Shown here: positions 34,878-44,803 of the stretch, piece after piece
Position numbering within the stretch: position 1 is the stretch's first letter
Layout: the number at the start of each line of letters is the position of its first letter
Source of the DNA: Methylophaga sp. OBS4
GTDB taxonomy: Bacteria; Pseudomonadota; Gammaproteobacteria; Nitrosococcales; Methylophagaceae
Assembly (NCBI RefSeq): GCF_026319305.1
Contig: NZ_JAPDMV010000021.1
Span: forward strand, 1 to 55,309
DNA: 55,309 nucleotides
Direction: 5' to 3'
Notes under the pieces: model-generated
What the model was told of the DNA's origin: nothing
The model's input: the letters and a program-made list of their open reading frames with translations, nothing else
Databases searched by the model: none
Made by a program: the position numbers and the translations under genes

Positions 34878-35558
34878 ATGAAATTAAACACACTCGCTTT
34901 TTTACCCTTGTTATTTGGAGCAACCGTAATGGCTGATGATCACGCCGCCCAACTGGAAACAGATAAACAGAAAATCAGTTACATCTTCGGCATTCAAGTC
35001 GGACAAAACATGCTGCAGGAAGGCGTAGATTTAGATCTCGAAGCCTTTAAAGCAGGTGTTGCTGACATGTTTGCAGGCAGACAACCCCAACTGGATCAAG
35101 CAACTGCTGAAAAAGTCATCGGCGATTTCCAAGCTAAAAAAGCGCAGGAAATGGCTGAACTGATGAACAAAAAACAGGCAGAAGCCAAAGCTTATATGGC
35201 TGAAAATGCCAAGAAAGATGGCGTTGTCACCACTGACAGCGGCCTCCAGTACCAAATCATCAAAGAAGGTGACGGCGCCACACCAACGGAAAAAGACAAA
35301 GTCATCGCACACTACCGCGGCACCTTGCTTGACGGCACCGTGTTTGACAGTTCTTATGATCGCGGTGAACCCGCGACCTTCCCCGTCACCGGTGTGATTC
35401 AGGGTTGGCAGGAAACCCTGCAAATGATGAAAGAAGGTGGCAAATGGCGCATCGTCGTTCCGGCTAATCTGGCTTATGGCCCTCGTGGTGCCGGTCAGCT
35501 GATCGGTCCTAACGAAACACTTATTTTTGATATTGAACTGATTGCGATTACTCAGTAA
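34878..35558 (+). CDS. FKBP-type peptidyl-prolyl isomerase (Mip/FkpA-like)
   Basis: Exported 226-residue prolyl isomerase that helps fold envelope proteins. Signal peptide 1-19 (cut near VMA/DD); an N-terminal helical dimerisation domain (about 25-110) with KISYIFGIQVGQNML; and an FKBP domain (about 115-224) with VIAHYRGTLLDGTVFDSSYDRGE, PVTGVIQGWQE, LAYGPRGAG and FDIELIAI. The layout is that of Mip/FkpA/FklB. It is divergent from the suf operon. Confidence 0.93.
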   Translation: MKLNTLAFLPLLFGATVMADDHAAQLETDKQKISYIFGIQVGQNMLQEGVDLDLEAFKAGVADMFAGRQPQLDQATAEKVIGDFQAKKAQEMAELMNKKQAEAKAYMAENAKKDGVVTTDSGLQYQIIKEGDGATPTEKDKVIAHYRGTLLDGTVFDSSYDRGEPATFPVTGVIQGWQETLQMMKEGGKWRIVVPANLAYGPRGAGQLIGPNETLIFDIELIAITQ

Positions 35559-35575
35559 AACTTTCGCAAAAGATC

Positions 35576-35602
35576 AAAAAGCCGCCTGCGGGCGGCTTTT
35601 TT
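35576..35602. terminator. Bidirectional Rho-independent terminator
   Basis: Stem GCCGCC(TGC)GGGCGGC flanked by AAAAA and TTTTTT between the convergent FKBP gene and ampD; it can end transcription from both sides. Confidence 0.9.
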
Positions 35603-35626
35603 GTTTATACCGAAACACAACATCGT

Positions 35627-36175
35627 TCAAGCCAGTAAAGCTCTCAGATAACCCCAGTCGAAACAAGGCCCCGGATCAGTTTTTCGCCCCGGCGCGATAT
35701 GTTCATGACCGGTAATACGTTCATAATTAAGCGCCGGATAGGCATCACAAAGGCTTTTAATCAGTTGCACGAGAGACTGATACTGCGCCTCACCAAAAGC
35801 TTTATCGTCACAGCCTTCCAGCTCAATACCGATAGTGAAATCATTGCAACGTTCACGCCCTTGCCAGGTTGATACACCGGCATGCCAGGCGCGTTTATGG
35901 AAAGGTACAAACTGTGTCACCCCGCCGTCACGACGAATCAATATATGTGAAGAAACCTGCAAATCTTTTAATCCAGCAAAATACGGATGGGCGGAACAAT
36001 CAAGCCGATTCAGAAACAAATCATCGATCCAGGAGCCCCCAAACTGCCCGGGAGGCAGACTGATATTATGCAGAACGATACCGCTGATATCAGTGGCATC
36101 CGGACGGTCATCATGGTTGGGAGAAAGCAAAATTTTTGCATCCTGCAACAGACCGGTCTGAGTATCAATCTTCAT
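35627..36175 (-). CDS. ampD: 1,6-anhydro-N-acetylmuramyl-L-alanine amidase AmpD
   Basis: Cytosolic zinc amidase of peptidoglycan recycling, cutting anhydroMurNAc from the peptide. It indirectly sets AmpR/AmpC beta-lactamase induction where those exist. The 182 residues show the zinc ligands H36 (IVLHNIS), H157 (TGHEHIAPGRK) and D167 (TDPGPCFDW), with K165 as the catalytic partner, and the conserved NDFTIGIELEG. There is no signal peptide, which separates AmpD from periplasmic amidases. Confidence 0.95.
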   Translation of the reverse strand: MKIDTQTGLLQDAKILLSPNHDDRPDATDISGIVLHNISLPPGQFGGSWIDDLFLNRLDCSAHPYFAGLKDLQVSSHILIRRDGGVTQFVPFHKRAWHAGVSTWQGRERCNDFTIGIELEGCDDKAFGEAQYQSLVQLIKSLCDAYPALNYERITGHEHIAPGRKTDPGPCFDWGYLRALLA

Positions 36176-36394
36176 TAGTGCTCCTTCAAAACGATATTGT
36201 CGAATCCAACGCTAATCCAATATTCCAGGCACCATTCGCGGGGGATGTAGGTACATTTCCGGAAACGGTAACACAGCGGGGAGCCTCCGGGTCAGCCTGG
36301 AAGCTGCACCAAGTGTTTTCTCTATGCGCTTAAAATGGATTAATGCTTTGACACGCGTTACCCTATTGGGCTTTCATCGAAACTAGAATTTAAT

Positions 36395-37237
36395 ATGGCT
36401 ATAACTAATCCGCTTCCGGCAGCGTTTATTGAATCTCAGGTCAAGCTTGCCCTGCTTGAGGATATCGGTCAACAAGATCTCACTGCTGAATTGATTCCAG
36501 CCGACGCCGAGGCCCACGCAACCCTGATAACCCGTCAGCAGGCCACCTTGTGCGGACGCGACTGGTTTAACAGTGTGTTTGCCCAGTTGCACCCGCAAAT
36601 TCAAGTTAACTGGCTGGTTGCAGATGGTGACAGACTGGAAGCAGACCAGGTTATTTGTGAATTGAACGGCCCGGCCCGCGCAATATTGACCGGTGAACGC
36701 ACCGCAATGAACTTTTTGCAGACTTTGTCCGCAACCGCAACGGTGGCGCAGCAATATGCCGATGCGGTGGCCGGACTGCCGGTGAAAGTGCTGGATACCC
36801 GCAAAACGTTACCGGGTTGGCGTATGGCTCAGAAATACGCTGTTCGCTGTGGTGGTTGTTTTAATCATCGTTTTGGCCTGTTTGACGGTATTTTAATCAA
36901 AGAAAATCATATCAACGCTGCAGGCTCCATCGCCCAGGCAGTTACACAGGCCAGGCAGTTACATCCGGACGTTGCTGTCGAAGTGGAAGTGGAAAACCTG
37001 GATGAACTGCAACAGGCACTGTTTGCCCATGCCGATATCGTGCTGTTGGATAATTTTGATATTGATTTGCTGCGGCAGGCTGTGGCCATAAATCAAGGCC
37101 GGGCCCAACTGGAAGCCTCTGGCGGCATTTTGCTCGACAATATTCGTCAGATTGCTGAAACAGGGGTCGATCGCATTTCTGTGGGTGCCCTGACCAAAGA
37201 TATACAGGCTGTCGATTTGTCGCTGCGTTTCCAATAG
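36395..37237 (+). CDS. nadC: Quinolinate phosphoribosyltransferase (decarboxylating)
   Basis: Makes nicotinate mononucleotide from quinolinate and PRPP in NAD synthesis. The 280 residues contain [18 protein letters not shown], the substrate-site segment [50 protein letters not shown] and the phosphate-binding SGGI...[13 protein letters not shown]. Length and motifs are standard. The ribosome site is weak (ACTAGAATTTAAT). The adjacent ampD-nadC order, here divergent, is common. The 219 bases before it hold no recognised gene. Confidence 0.96.
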   Translation: MAITNPLPAAFIESQVKLALLEDIGQQDLTAELIPADAEAHATLITRQQATLCGRDWFNSVFAQLHPQIQVNWLVADGDRLEADQVICELNGPARAILTGERTAMNFLQTLSATATVAQQYADAVAGLPVKVLDTRKTLPGWRMAQKYAVRCGGCFNHRFGLFDGILIKENHINAAGSIAQAVTQARQLHPDVAVEVEVENLDELQQALFAHADIVLLDNFDIDLLRQAVAINQGRAQLEASGGILLDNIRQIAETGVDRISVGALTKDIQAVDLSLRFQ

Positions 37238-37287
37238 GCAAAAAAAACCGCGGTGCGCCTATGGCGGCACTACGGCTGAGAGTAAAC

Positions 37288-37791
37288 TTATTCCAGGCCG
37301 ATTTGCCAGAGTTCGCGGCTGATTTCAACAATCTCTCCGGATGTCGCATCGACCTCAATTTTCATTTCATCACCGGTTTCAGTGTCAATATCGAACTCAT
37401 ACGAAGCTTGGCCATTAGCTTCAATTTCATACTCAACTTCGATAATTTCGCCCGGATATAAATCAAGGGCGATCTGGCGTGCTTGCTGCTCGCTAATGTT
37501 GACTTTTGACTTGAACAACGGATGGTTGGCCTGATCGACCTCTCTTTCCATTTCCACAATCACACCACGCTGCGCATGACACTCGACATCCCAGTCCCAA
37601 CCATCCAGACCGCGAATATCGAACTCATAAACAGCTTGGTCTTCTTCTATTTTTGATTCGACTTTGACAATCTGACCGGGGCGTTCCTTAAGCGCAGCTT
37701 CAAGGCACGTTTCAAACTGTTGTGGATTGTCTGCGGCCTGCAAAGCGACGGGCAGCGATAATGCTGTGACGATGAAAAACAGATATTTCAT
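37288..37791 (-). CDS. Periplasmic tandem PepSY-domain protein 2 (LanPepSY-like)
   Basis: 167 residues with a signal peptide ([20 protein letters not shown]). Two PepSY-like units (about 25-95 and 100-165) each carry YEFDI. It is a clear paralogue of the protein at 8134-8685: shared ETCL-AAL, VEC-A--G, E-EREV, an IALDLYPGE block and the C-terminal GEI-E. The mature protein is strongly acidic, with repeated E/D doublets in strands. It lies 54 bases downstream of the TonB receptor gene, with a hairpin between. Resemblance to the lanthanide-binding LanPepSY and the receptor neighbour suggest a metal-uptake module; the metal is inferred. Confidence 0.82.
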   Translation of the reverse strand: MKYLFFIVTALSLPVALQAADNPQQFETCLEAALKERPGQIVKVESKIEEDQAVYEFDIRGLDGWDWDVECHAQRGVIVEMEREVDQANHPLFKSKVNISEQQARQIALDLYPGEIIEVEYEIEANGQASYEFDIDTETGDEMKIEVDATSGEIVEISRELWQIGLE

Positions 37792-37807
37792 TTATTTGCC
37801 TCAATAA

Positions 37808-37833
37808 AAATGGGCTGCCGAAGCAGCCCATTT
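37808..37833 (-). terminator. Terminator-like hairpin between TonB receptor and PepSY genes
   Basis: AAATGGGCTGC-CGAA-GCAGCCCATTT stem with, on the minus strand, TTTTTATTG after it. It follows the receptor stop by 12 bases and precedes the PepSY start by 17. It would make the PepSY gene dependent on read-through, or be an mRNA processing point. Confidence 0.75.
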
Positions 37834-37845
37834 GAAGTAGTCTCC

Positions 37846-40158
37846 TTAAAGGGTGATCTTGAAGCCAATCCAGCCGGCTCTTGGTGCGCCGGCTCCGACA
37901 AAGCGAGGATCTTCAAAATCAAATCCCGGCGCTTCATCCGGCTCACCATAGAGACCAAAGGTTTCATATTCACTGTCGAACAAGTTGTCGACCTTGGCAA
38001 AGAATTGCAGGTTTTTAGTCGCTTTATAACGGCCGTGCAGATTCACAACCTTGTAGTGACCGATTTTCTTATCAACATTGGCTTCGTCACCCCGGAAGTA
38101 TTGGCTGGAGTGATAAGAAGCAGTGAAGCCCATTGACAGCTTTTGTGTGAAGCCATAGTCGGCACCAATCTTGATATTGTGGGCCGGAATGCCTGGCAGA
38201 CGGTCACCGTCTTTGACAGTGAATGTTTCGAGCTCGTCATCGACTTCACGCGCATACTGGAACTCATCTTCGAATGTCGCGCGAACATAAGAGTAGTTAG
38301 CAAACCAGTCCAGTTTATCAACGTTACCGAAAGCACCCAGTTCCAGACCTGCACGGGCGGTTTTATCGATATTATCGAAAATACCGACATTCAGACGAGG
38401 ATCCTCAGGATCTTCTTCTGTAGCGGGGAAAAAGAACAGATCATCTTTCAGCTCGGTGTAAAACACACCGGCATTCCAGTTGACGCTGCCGTTTTGACCA
38501 CGTAGACCGGCTTCAATGGTTCTGGCGACAATATCATCCAACGGTGGATCAGCCAGGAATGAATTCGGCAATGAGCAGGGGTTATCCGCATCAGCGCAAG
38601 TCAGCTCGGACGGGGTCGGTGCACGATTCGACTCGCTGTAGTTGGCGTAAGTGCTCAGATTATCTCTAATCGCATAAGTCATACCCAGAGAGGGGTTGAA
38701 ACGAGCAAATACATGGTTATTACCGCTTTCGTTCAGATCCTGTTCCCCACCTTCACTGGTACCGGAGATATCGATTTCGATGTGGTTATAACGACCAGCC
38801 ACAGTCAAAGCCAGACGCTCAGTCAGAGAATAGGTATTAGTAAAGTAAAGGCTATAGGTTTCCGTTTCGATGTCTCCGTCCACAACGGTTTCATCAATAA
38901 TGAACCCTGTACCATCTGTGCCACGAGAGGAAGTAAATTGTGCAATTTCAGACTGTGAACTGTGGTCAACATCAGATTTATCATAACTGGCACCAACAAT
39001 CAGCTGGTTTTGGCGGCCAAACAGATCGTCCAGGAAAGTTGTCTGCAGACCAAAACCATAGCTGTCCTGTTCGGTTTTACTGGTATTGTTAAGTGCGACA
39101 TCATCATCATCGGCGAAGCCTAATGCCGCGGCATCATCACTTACTACCTCATCAAGCACATCATCATCATCTTCATCTTCACCAATTTCACCGCCTATCA
39201 CTGAAAGCTCAGAACCATCACCGTTGAAAGTGCTGCGATCACTACGACGGTAATATGTATTTGCGGATAACATCGTGGTCTCATTCAACCAGTGCGAACC
39301 ATTCAGCGTGAACATACGCAGTTCGTTCTGGGTATTGTCTGGATGGGTGAATACCGCTTCACGGTCCTGGGCCACCAGTTCAACCGGAGAGGCACCGTTG
39401 CCGTTCAGATCACTGTCAACGGCTGTAATACCCAGATCCAGTGTTGTATCTTCATTGGCATAACTCAGATTAGAGAAAAACTGCTCGACACGTGATGGTG
39501 ATTCGTCGCGCCAGCCATCCTCTTTGGTGATGGAACCGGTCACAAAATAAGCAAAATTACCATCACTGCCACCACTTTCAATGGTGCCGGAATCACGACC
39601 GAATGAACCGGTATAAGCTTCCAGGCTATGGCCCTGATGAGTAAAACCATTTTTGGTTTGAATCGATAACGCGCCACCGAGTGTATTCAAACCAAATACC
39701 GGATTCGACCCCGGAATCAGGTTCATACTGGCGATCGCAGATTCAGGGATTAATTCAAAGTTAACTGCGTCCCCAAATGGTTCATTGATGCGAATGCCAT
39801 CCATGTAAACCGACAGGCCCTGAGAGTTACCGACCAGTGGTGAGGCGGTAAAACCGCGGAATTTTAGGTCAGGCTGGAATGGATTGTTTTGAGCCTGATT
39901 GAGACTCACACTGCCCAGCGTTTTATTCATAAAATCCGACAGGTCGAGAGCCTGAACACGCTCGATGTCTTCAGCGTTCGCCGACTGAATATTGGCAGGA
40001 ATTTCATCAGCCGGTAGACCGACACCGTGCATCGGCGTGGTACCGATGACTTCAATATCGGTCAGCTCGACTTGATCTTCAGCTGCTAATGCCGCGCCGG
40101 AAAACAGCGCTGAGGCAAGCATCAAGCTTATCGCTTTCTTTTTGTGTGGAACTCGCAT
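37846..40158 (-). CDS. TonB-dependent outer-membrane receptor with acidic segment
   Basis: 770-residue 22-strand receptor that uses the proton-motive force through TonB. Signal peptide 1-26; TonB-box-like DIEVIGTTP (34-42); plug domain (about 50-170) with FRGFTASPLVGNSQGLSVYMDG and NPVFGLNTLGGALSIQTKNG; barrel 180-770 ending GWIGFKITL (terminal Leu after aromatic/charged pattern). Residues about 323-353 contain more than a dozen Asp/Glu, probably in an extracellular loop, which would suit a hard cation or a cationic metallophore. The PepSY neighbour and LanA-like receptors of methylotrophs make a lanthanide complex a plausible substrate; iron or other ligands are not excluded. Confidence 0.92.
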   Translation of the reverse strand: MRVPHKKKAISLMLASALFSGAALAAEDQVELTDIEVIGTTPMHGVGLPADEIPANIQSANAEDIERVQALDLSDFMNKTLGSVSLNQAQNNPFQPDLKFRGFTASPLVGNSQGLSVYMDGIRINEPFGDAVNFELIPESAIASMNLIPGSNPVFGLNTLGGALSIQTKNGFTHQGHSLEAYTGSFGRDSGTIESGGSDGNFAYFVTGSITKEDGWRDESPSRVEQFFSNLSYANEDTTLDLGITAVDSDLNGNGASPVELVAQDREAVFTHPDNTQNELRMFTLNGSHWLNETTMLSANTYYRRSDRSTFNGDGSELSVIGGEIGEDEDDDDVLDEVVSDDAAALGFADDDDVALNNTSKTEQDSYGFGLQTTFLDDLFGRQNQLIVGASYDKSDVDHSSQSEIAQFTSSRGTDGTGFIIDETVVDGDIETETYSLYFTNTYSLTERLALTVAGRYNHIEIDISGTSEGGEQDLNESGNNHVFARFNPSLGMTYAIRDNLSTYANYSESNRAPTPSELTCADADNPCSLPNSFLADPPLDDIVARTIEAGLRGQNGSVNWNAGVFYTELKDDLFFFPATEEDPEDPRLNVGIFDNIDKTARAGLELGAFGNVDKLDWFANYSYVRATFEDEFQYAREVDDELETFTVKDGDRLPGIPAHNIKIGADYGFTQKLSMGFTASYHSSQYFRGDEANVDKKIGHYKVVNLHGRYKATKNLQFFAKVDNLFDSEYETFGLYGEPDEAPGFDFEDPRFVGAGAPRAGWIGFKITL

Positions 40159-40195
40159 TACTTATTACTCTCCCGAAGTTCTTTTATAGTAGTTA

Positions 40196-40313
40196 TGGTT
40201 GTCAAACTCGATATACAAAGCACATATAGTGCCAAGCTATAAAAACAATTATTTACAACCACTTACTTCCAAGTCGGTTCGGTGACTAAGCACAATGCGG
40301 TTATTTACAACCA
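40196..40313. promoter_or_regulatory. Repeated TGGTTGT half-sites upstream of the TonB receptor
   Basis: The 13-base sequence TTATTTACAACCA occurs at 40249-40261 and again at 40301-40313, and its core is inverted at 40196-40202 (TGGTTGT). The three lie in the 171-base gap before the receptor start and look like binding sites of a specific regulator. Confidence 0.45.
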
Positions 40314-40329
40314 ACAAAAATGGTTGATA

Positions 40330-41718
40330 TCAGCCAGATCTGAACCAGGCAAGATTATTATGTAATTTAGTGACTTCACCAATAATCACCAAGGTTGGCG
40401 CAACCGGCTGTTCACGCTCGGCCAATGCCGGCAATTGAGCAATCGTACTCAACCAGACTTTCTGATTCTCCGTCGTCCCCTGCTGCACCAGCGCAGCGGG
40501 CATATCGGCAGCCATACCGTGGGCCTGCAACTGCCGGCTTAATTGCGGCAGACCGGCCAGGCCCATATAAACAACCACCGTTTGCCTGGGTTGAACCAGG
40601 CTGGGCCAGTTCAATTCCAGCTCTCCGTCCTTAAGCTGCCCGGTCACAAAAACACAGCTTTGTGCATAGTCCCTGTGTGTGAGCGGAATACCCGCATAAC
40701 TGGCACAACCTGATGCGGCGGTAATACCCGGGACCACTTGAAACGGAATTTTTTCATCGGCGAGGGTCTCGATCTCTTCACCGCCACGGCCAAAGATAAA
40801 CGGATCACCGCCTTTGAGACGTAACACCCGCTTACCCTGTTTGGCATGCTCCAGTAATAGTTTGTTGATTTCTTCCTGACGAACCGCATGCCAGGCACGC
40901 TGTTTACCGACATAAACCAGCTCGGCTTCTTTGCGTACCAGCGCCAGAACTTCTTTGCTGACCAGCCGATCATAAAAGACCACATCCGCCTGCTGCATCA
41001 ACCTGAGCGCTTTGAAAGTCAGCAGTTCCGGGTCACCGGGACCGGCCCCCACCAGATAGACTTCTCCCTGGCTTAAGGCGTCACTGTCCGGATCAGCCAG
41101 TTTTTCCAGCAAGGTTTTCTCGGCCAGTTCTTCTCTGCCTGCCAGCATATGATCGGCCACCGGTCCTTCCAGTACCGACTCCCAGAAACGCCGACGCTGG
41201 CTGAGTTTGGAAAATTTGTTTTTAACCGCCTCCCGATAACGGCCTACCAACTGACCCAATTGACTATAGCCCGGCGGAATCAGGGTTTCCAGTCGCGCCC
41301 GCAGATTTCTCGCCAGTATCGGCGAATCACCGCCGCTGGAGACCGCAATCACGATAGGAGATCGATCCAGAATAGAAGCCAGAATGAAATCACATAAACC
41401 AGGACTGTCAGCCACGTTGACCAGAATATTTCTGGCCTTGGCGGCAGCATGCACCTGCTCGTTTACGCTTTCATCGTCAGTTGCCGCGATCACCAGACGT
41501 TGCGCAACCAGTTGCTCAGGAACGAAACGTGCATTGAGCCATTCAATCTCACCGTTATCGACCATTTTTTGTGTGGTTGAAGCCAGCTTCGGAGCCACGA
41601 TGGTGACTTTTGCCTGGGCTTTCAGTAACAAACCTGCTTTGCGTGCGGCAATATCACCGCCGCCGACAACAAGACAATCCTGTTGTTTTAAATCAATAAA
41701 TATCGGTAGGTATTCCAT
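40330..41718 (-). CDS. cysG: Siroheme synthase CysG
   Basis: Trifunctional enzyme converting uroporphyrinogen III to sirohaem, the cofactor of sulfite and nitrite reductases. Residues 1-115 hold the NAD-binding dehydrogenase/ferrochelatase fold (CLVVGGGDIAARKAGLLL) and 116-210 the dimerisation part with SSGGDSPILARNLR. From 216 on is the SAM-dependent methyltransferase (VYLVGAGPGDPELLTFKALRLMQQADVVFYDRLV, LKGGDPFIFGRGGEE, PGITAASGCASYAGIPLTHR). Length 462 matches E. coli (457). Confidence 0.96.
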   Translation of the reverse strand: MEYLPIFIDLKQQDCLVVGGGDIAARKAGLLLKAQAKVTIVAPKLASTTQKMVDNGEIEWLNARFVPEQLVAQRLVIAATDDESVNEQVHAAAKARNILVNVADSPGLCDFILASILDRSPIVIAVSSGGDSPILARNLRARLETLIPPGYSQLGQLVGRYREAVKNKFSKLSQRRRFWESVLEGPVADHMLAGREELAEKTLLEKLADPDSDALSQGEVYLVGAGPGDPELLTFKALRLMQQADVVFYDRLVSKEVLALVRKEAELVYVGKQRAWHAVRQEEINKLLLEHAKQGKRVLRLKGGDPFIFGRGGEEIETLADEKIPFQVVPGITAASGCASYAGIPLTHRDYAQSCVFVTGQLKDGELELNWPSLVQPRQTVVVYMGLAGLPQLSRQLQAHGMAADMPAALVQQGTTENQKVWLSTIAQLPALAEREQPVAPTLVIIGEVTKLHNNLAWFRSG

Positions 41719-41727
41719 GCTTTCTAT

Positions 41728-42510
41728 TCAATTGGAAAGAGGCAAAGACAGCCCCTGAAGGACGTAACCATCGTAGAGATTCTGTACCACGGCTACCAGT
41801 TTAAGATTGTTCAGATCCCAGTCTTGATCCAATGCGATTTGAGTGTTCAGTTCCGTCTCACCGTCTTTATCCAGATCAAAAGGTCCCAGCCAGGCACGAA
41901 CCAGGTTCTGGTGATTAAAAATCGCGCCTATATTATCACCACCATGGATTTCGCTGACGATATTATCTTCGGTAATGGCTAGATAGAGTTTTGAATAATC
42001 CCGATTCTCATCACCGCTAACACTGATTTTACTGCTGACATGAAGTTGTGATGCCTGTTTTTCGACATTCAACTTGATATGAGCTATCGGCGCAAAGCTG
42101 TTGACGAACTCGATCACGTCAATGCCGTGTTTTTGCCAGTTATGCACCACTTCACCACTGATAAAAATTTCCGGGGTAAACACGGTCTGATACAGGTTCA
42201 ACCTCGCCAGTTGCCGCTGACGCTCGGAAAACAACGGTTTGGCGAAACGATCTATCCAGCCTTTCGCATCGTTCAGATAATCGATATGAAACCCCAAAAC
42301 GATCAACTGCTCTTCCGTAATACCTTGCTGCGGCAGTCGCTGCACCCAACGATCCGCCGCCGGACATAATCCGCAGCCCTCGGAGGTAAACAACTCCATC
42401 ACCGCCAGTTGTTTGTCAGTGCTTTGGGCTTGCCATTCCTCTGCTACAGCTATCGGTGGCAAGAACAAAGCCAATAGCCCCAACAGCAGATATTGCTTGA
42501 TTTTCAGCAT
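41728..42510 (-). CDS. DUF1223 thioredoxin-like exported protein
   Basis: 260 residues with a signal peptide (MLKIKQYLLLGLLALFLPPIAVA). The mature N-terminus AVMELFTSEGCGLCPAADRWVQRL has the thioredoxin-like CxxC of DUF1223 (usually C-S-S-C, here C-G-L-C), followed by VLGFHIDYLNDAKGW and TPEIFISGE, the family's conserved blocks. The C-terminal half is a beta-sandwich-like region. Function of the family is not established; a periplasmic redox role is likely. It lies three bases after truD and nine before cysG, so it is in the same operon. Confidence 0.82.
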   Translation of the reverse strand: MLKIKQYLLLGLLALFLPPIAVAEEWQAQSTDKQLAVMELFTSEGCGLCPAADRWVQRLPQQGITEEQLIVLGFHIDYLNDAKGWIDRFAKPLFSERQRQLARLNLYQTVFTPEIFISGEVVHNWQKHGIDVIEFVNSFAPIAHIKLNVEKQASQLHVSSKISVSGDENRDYSKLYLAITEDNIVSEIHGGDNIGAIFNHQNLVRAWLGPFDLDKDGETELNTQIALDQDWDLNNLKLVAVVQNLYDGYVLQGLSLPLSN

Positions 42511-42513
42511 GAT

Positions 42514-43620
42514 TCAGTCCTCTCTCAAAGCCCCTACTACTGAGAAAGGTGGTGCAGAAACAGAGTTCCGCTGGCTGGCATCGGTGATCTGTGCCAGCTC
42601 TCGTAATACCGCGGTTGCATAACTGCCGGCTGGCAGATAAAACGCCAACTCCAGAGTGGTGTCTGTGAACTGCCATGTTAACTGCTCCGGATACAGGCGT
42701 AATGCACGACGTTCCTGTTTCAGACCTGCTTTTTCCAATCCCTGCTGCCAGCTTGACCATGCTTCCAGAACTTGTTGCTCCAGTTTCAGGCTGCTGAGTT
42801 TGGTCAGAGCCTCACCCCGTCCCCAGAGGGGGCCTGTCGGATGAATATCAAATGTTTGCAGTCGCTCAACTAAATCTTCGTCCTGTTCATCTGCAACAAA
42901 AAAGCTGCTGTGTGTGCCGGCAAGCTGCATCACGTCACCGCTGATAATCTGATTCCAATTGCCTTTTTCAATCCGCTTCGACAGCACCAGATTGAACAAC
43001 CAGGAACGCGCCGCAGACAGATAGATACTGCGCTGTTGCCTTTTTTTCGGTGCCTTCGCCCCCTGAAACCAGGCATCAGCACGCTCGAGATTGGCATGAT
43101 TATGACCAAAACGCTGCTCGGCAAAATAATTGGGCACACCTTGTTGTTGAATGCGCTGCAGATTCTGTTGCCATTGCTGCTGCTCACCCTGCAGGTCGGC
43201 AAGCGTAATTTTAAAGTGATTTCCTGACAGCACACCGCGTTTAAGTTTTTTATTGTGTCTGGTCAGTTGTTTAATCTGCCAGTTTTCACTATCAAACTGG
43301 TACCAGTCCGGTTCTTCCATTCCTTCCATGTTGACAGTGAACCATTGTGTGGTCACGGCATGGCGATCCTTCATGCCGGCAAAACCCACAGCCACTTCGG
43401 CCACGTTGGCAAAGCAGGCCAGCTGTTTTGCCAGCCAGTCAGTATTGGTATGTGTTTTCTGGATCCGCAACATCACGTGGCCACCCTGCCCCTCAGGCTC
43501 AAATGGCAATTGTTCATCAACCTGAAAATGTTCGGTTTGGTTCCGGATAGAGGCGTTACAGTTTAAAACTGCCGGATTGGCACGCGCCAAAACAGAAAAA
43601 TCAAATTGACTCAAGTTCAA
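42514..43620 (-). CDS. truD: tRNA pseudouridine synthase D (TruD)
   Basis: Forms pseudouridine 13 in tRNA-Glu. The 368 residues show the catalytic aspartate segment [19 protein letters not shown], the FxVDE-like N-terminus ([33 protein letters not shown]) and [11 protein letters not shown]. The insertion domain (about 160-310) is present. Overlaps ispF by four bases. Confidence 0.95.
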   Translation of the reverse strand: MNLSQFDFSVLARANPAVLNCNASIRNQTEHFQVDEQLPFEPEGQGGHVMLRIQKTHTNTDWLAKQLACFANVAEVAVGFAGMKDRHAVTTQWFTVNMEGMEEPDWYQFDSENWQIKQLTRHNKKLKRGVLSGNHFKITLADLQGEQQQWQQNLQRIQQQGVPNYFAEQRFGHNHANLERADAWFQGAKAPKKRQQRSIYLSAARSWLFNLVLSKRIEKGNWNQIISGDVMQLAGTHSSFFVADEQDEDLVERLQTFDIHPTGPLWGRGEALTKLSSLKLEQQVLEAWSSWQQGLEKAGLKQERRALRLYPEQLTWQFTDTTLELAFYLPAGSYATAVLRELAQITDASQRNSVSAPPFSVVGALRED

Positions 43621-44093
43621 CCAGCCTTTTTCAGCAAAGTGACGGCATGGGCGGCGATACCCTCTTTGCGACCGGCAAAGCCCAGCTTCTCTGTAGTCGT
43701 AGCTTTGATATTGATAGCAGATATCTCGATGTTCAAATCCTGAGCCAGCAGCTGACGCATATCCGGGATATAAGGTGCCAGTTTGGGTGCCTGCGCGATA
43801 ATAGTGGCATCAATGTTGTTGATAACCCAGCCTAGCTGGCTTAAATCTTTCACTACCCGCCGCAGCAGAATACGGCTGTCGATATCCTTGAAAGCCTCAT
43901 CATCATCCGGAAAGTGATGACCGATATCCCACAAACCAGCAGCACCAAGCAAAGCATCACAAACCGCGTGAATCAGTACATCACCATCAGAATGCGCTTC
44001 TAGACCATGGCTGTATGGAATGGTCACACCGCCGATAACCAAAGGATGGTTTGCGATAAAACGATGTACATCATAACCATGGCCGATTCGCAT
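43617..44093 (-). CDS. ispF: 2-C-methyl-D-erythritol 2,4-cyclodiphosphate synthase
   Basis: MEP-pathway enzyme of isoprenoid synthesis. The 158 residues include the zinc ligand motif GHGYDVHRF, the [24 protein letters not shown] block and the C-terminal [20 protein letters not shown]. It overlaps ispD by one base, the usual ispDF pair. Confidence 0.97.
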   Translation of the reverse strand: MRIGHGYDVHRFIANHPLVIGGVTIPYSHGLEAHSDGDVLIHAVCDALLGAAGLWDIGHHFPDDDEAFKDIDSRILLRRVVKDLSQLGWVINNIDATIIAQAPKLAPYIPDMRQLLAQDLNIEISAINIKATTTEKLGFAGRKEGIAAHAVTLLKKAG

Positions 44094-44803
44094 TATTTTT
44101 CTCCACGCTGCTGTTGCAGGAATAAATGCGCCAGCGCCAGGTCCTGCGGCACGGTGATTTTAATATTATCACTGTGCCCTTCCACCATCATCGGCTGCCA
44201 GCCAGCCAACTCGATTGCCCCGGCTTCGTCAGTCACTGTCTCGCCCTGCTCAGCAGCCATCTGCAAAGCCGTTTTGAGCAGGTTAAGACGAAACATCTGC
44301 GGTGTCGCCGCACGCCACAGGCCTTTGCGATCCACCGTTTCTTCAATGGTATTATCAGCAGTGACCCGTTTAACCGTATCAGTCACCGGAATCCCCAGAA
44401 TACCGCCGACCTCATGCATGCGCAGTGTTGCAAGCATACGATCGATATCAACATGGCGCAGGCAGGGTCTTGCCGCATCATGCACCATCACCCAGGGGTC
44501 ATCAGCATCATATTGCTGCAAAAGCGCTAAGGCATTCAGCACCGAATCCGCACGTTCCTCGCCGCCTTCAGCGATTAACAAGGGACAATCCAGGGACAAG
44601 TTTAACTGTGGCCACCAGGGATCCTGCTCGGCCAAGGCCAACACAATACCTTCAATCTCGGGGTGACTGGCCAGTCTCTCCAGCGTGTGGGCCAAAACGG
44701 CTTTATCTTCAAGTTGCAGATATTGTTTTGGCTTGTCTGCCTGCATTCTGCTGCCGATGCCGGCGGCCGGCACCACAGCCCAGACGCGATCAGTTTTGCT
44801 CAT
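44093..44803 (-). CDS. ispD: 2-C-methyl-D-erythritol 4-phosphate cytidylyltransferase
   Basis: Transfers CMP to MEP in isoprenoid synthesis. 236 residues with [20 protein letters not shown] (nucleotide loop), HDAARPCL and the DTVKRV segment. The ATG at 44803 is chosen; the preceding GTG codon adds one residue. Overlaps the ftsB end by 14 bases. Confidence 0.96.
   Translation of the reverse strand: MSKTDRVWAVVPAAGIGSRMQADKPKQYLQLEDKAVLAHTLERLASHPEIEGIVLALAEQDPWWPQLNLSLDCPLLIAEGGEERADSVLNALALLQQYDADDPWVMVHDAARPCLRHVDIDRMLATLRMHEVGGILGIPVTDTVKRVTADNTIEETVDRKGLWRAATPQMFRLNLLKTALQMAAEQGETVTDEAGAIELAGWQPMMVEGHSDNIKITVPQDLALAHLFLQQQRGEK

Noticed and set aside
36176-36394. Small RNA in the gap before nadC
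   Set aside because: GC-rich segments can fold, but there is no clear promoter, terminator or recognisable RNA family.
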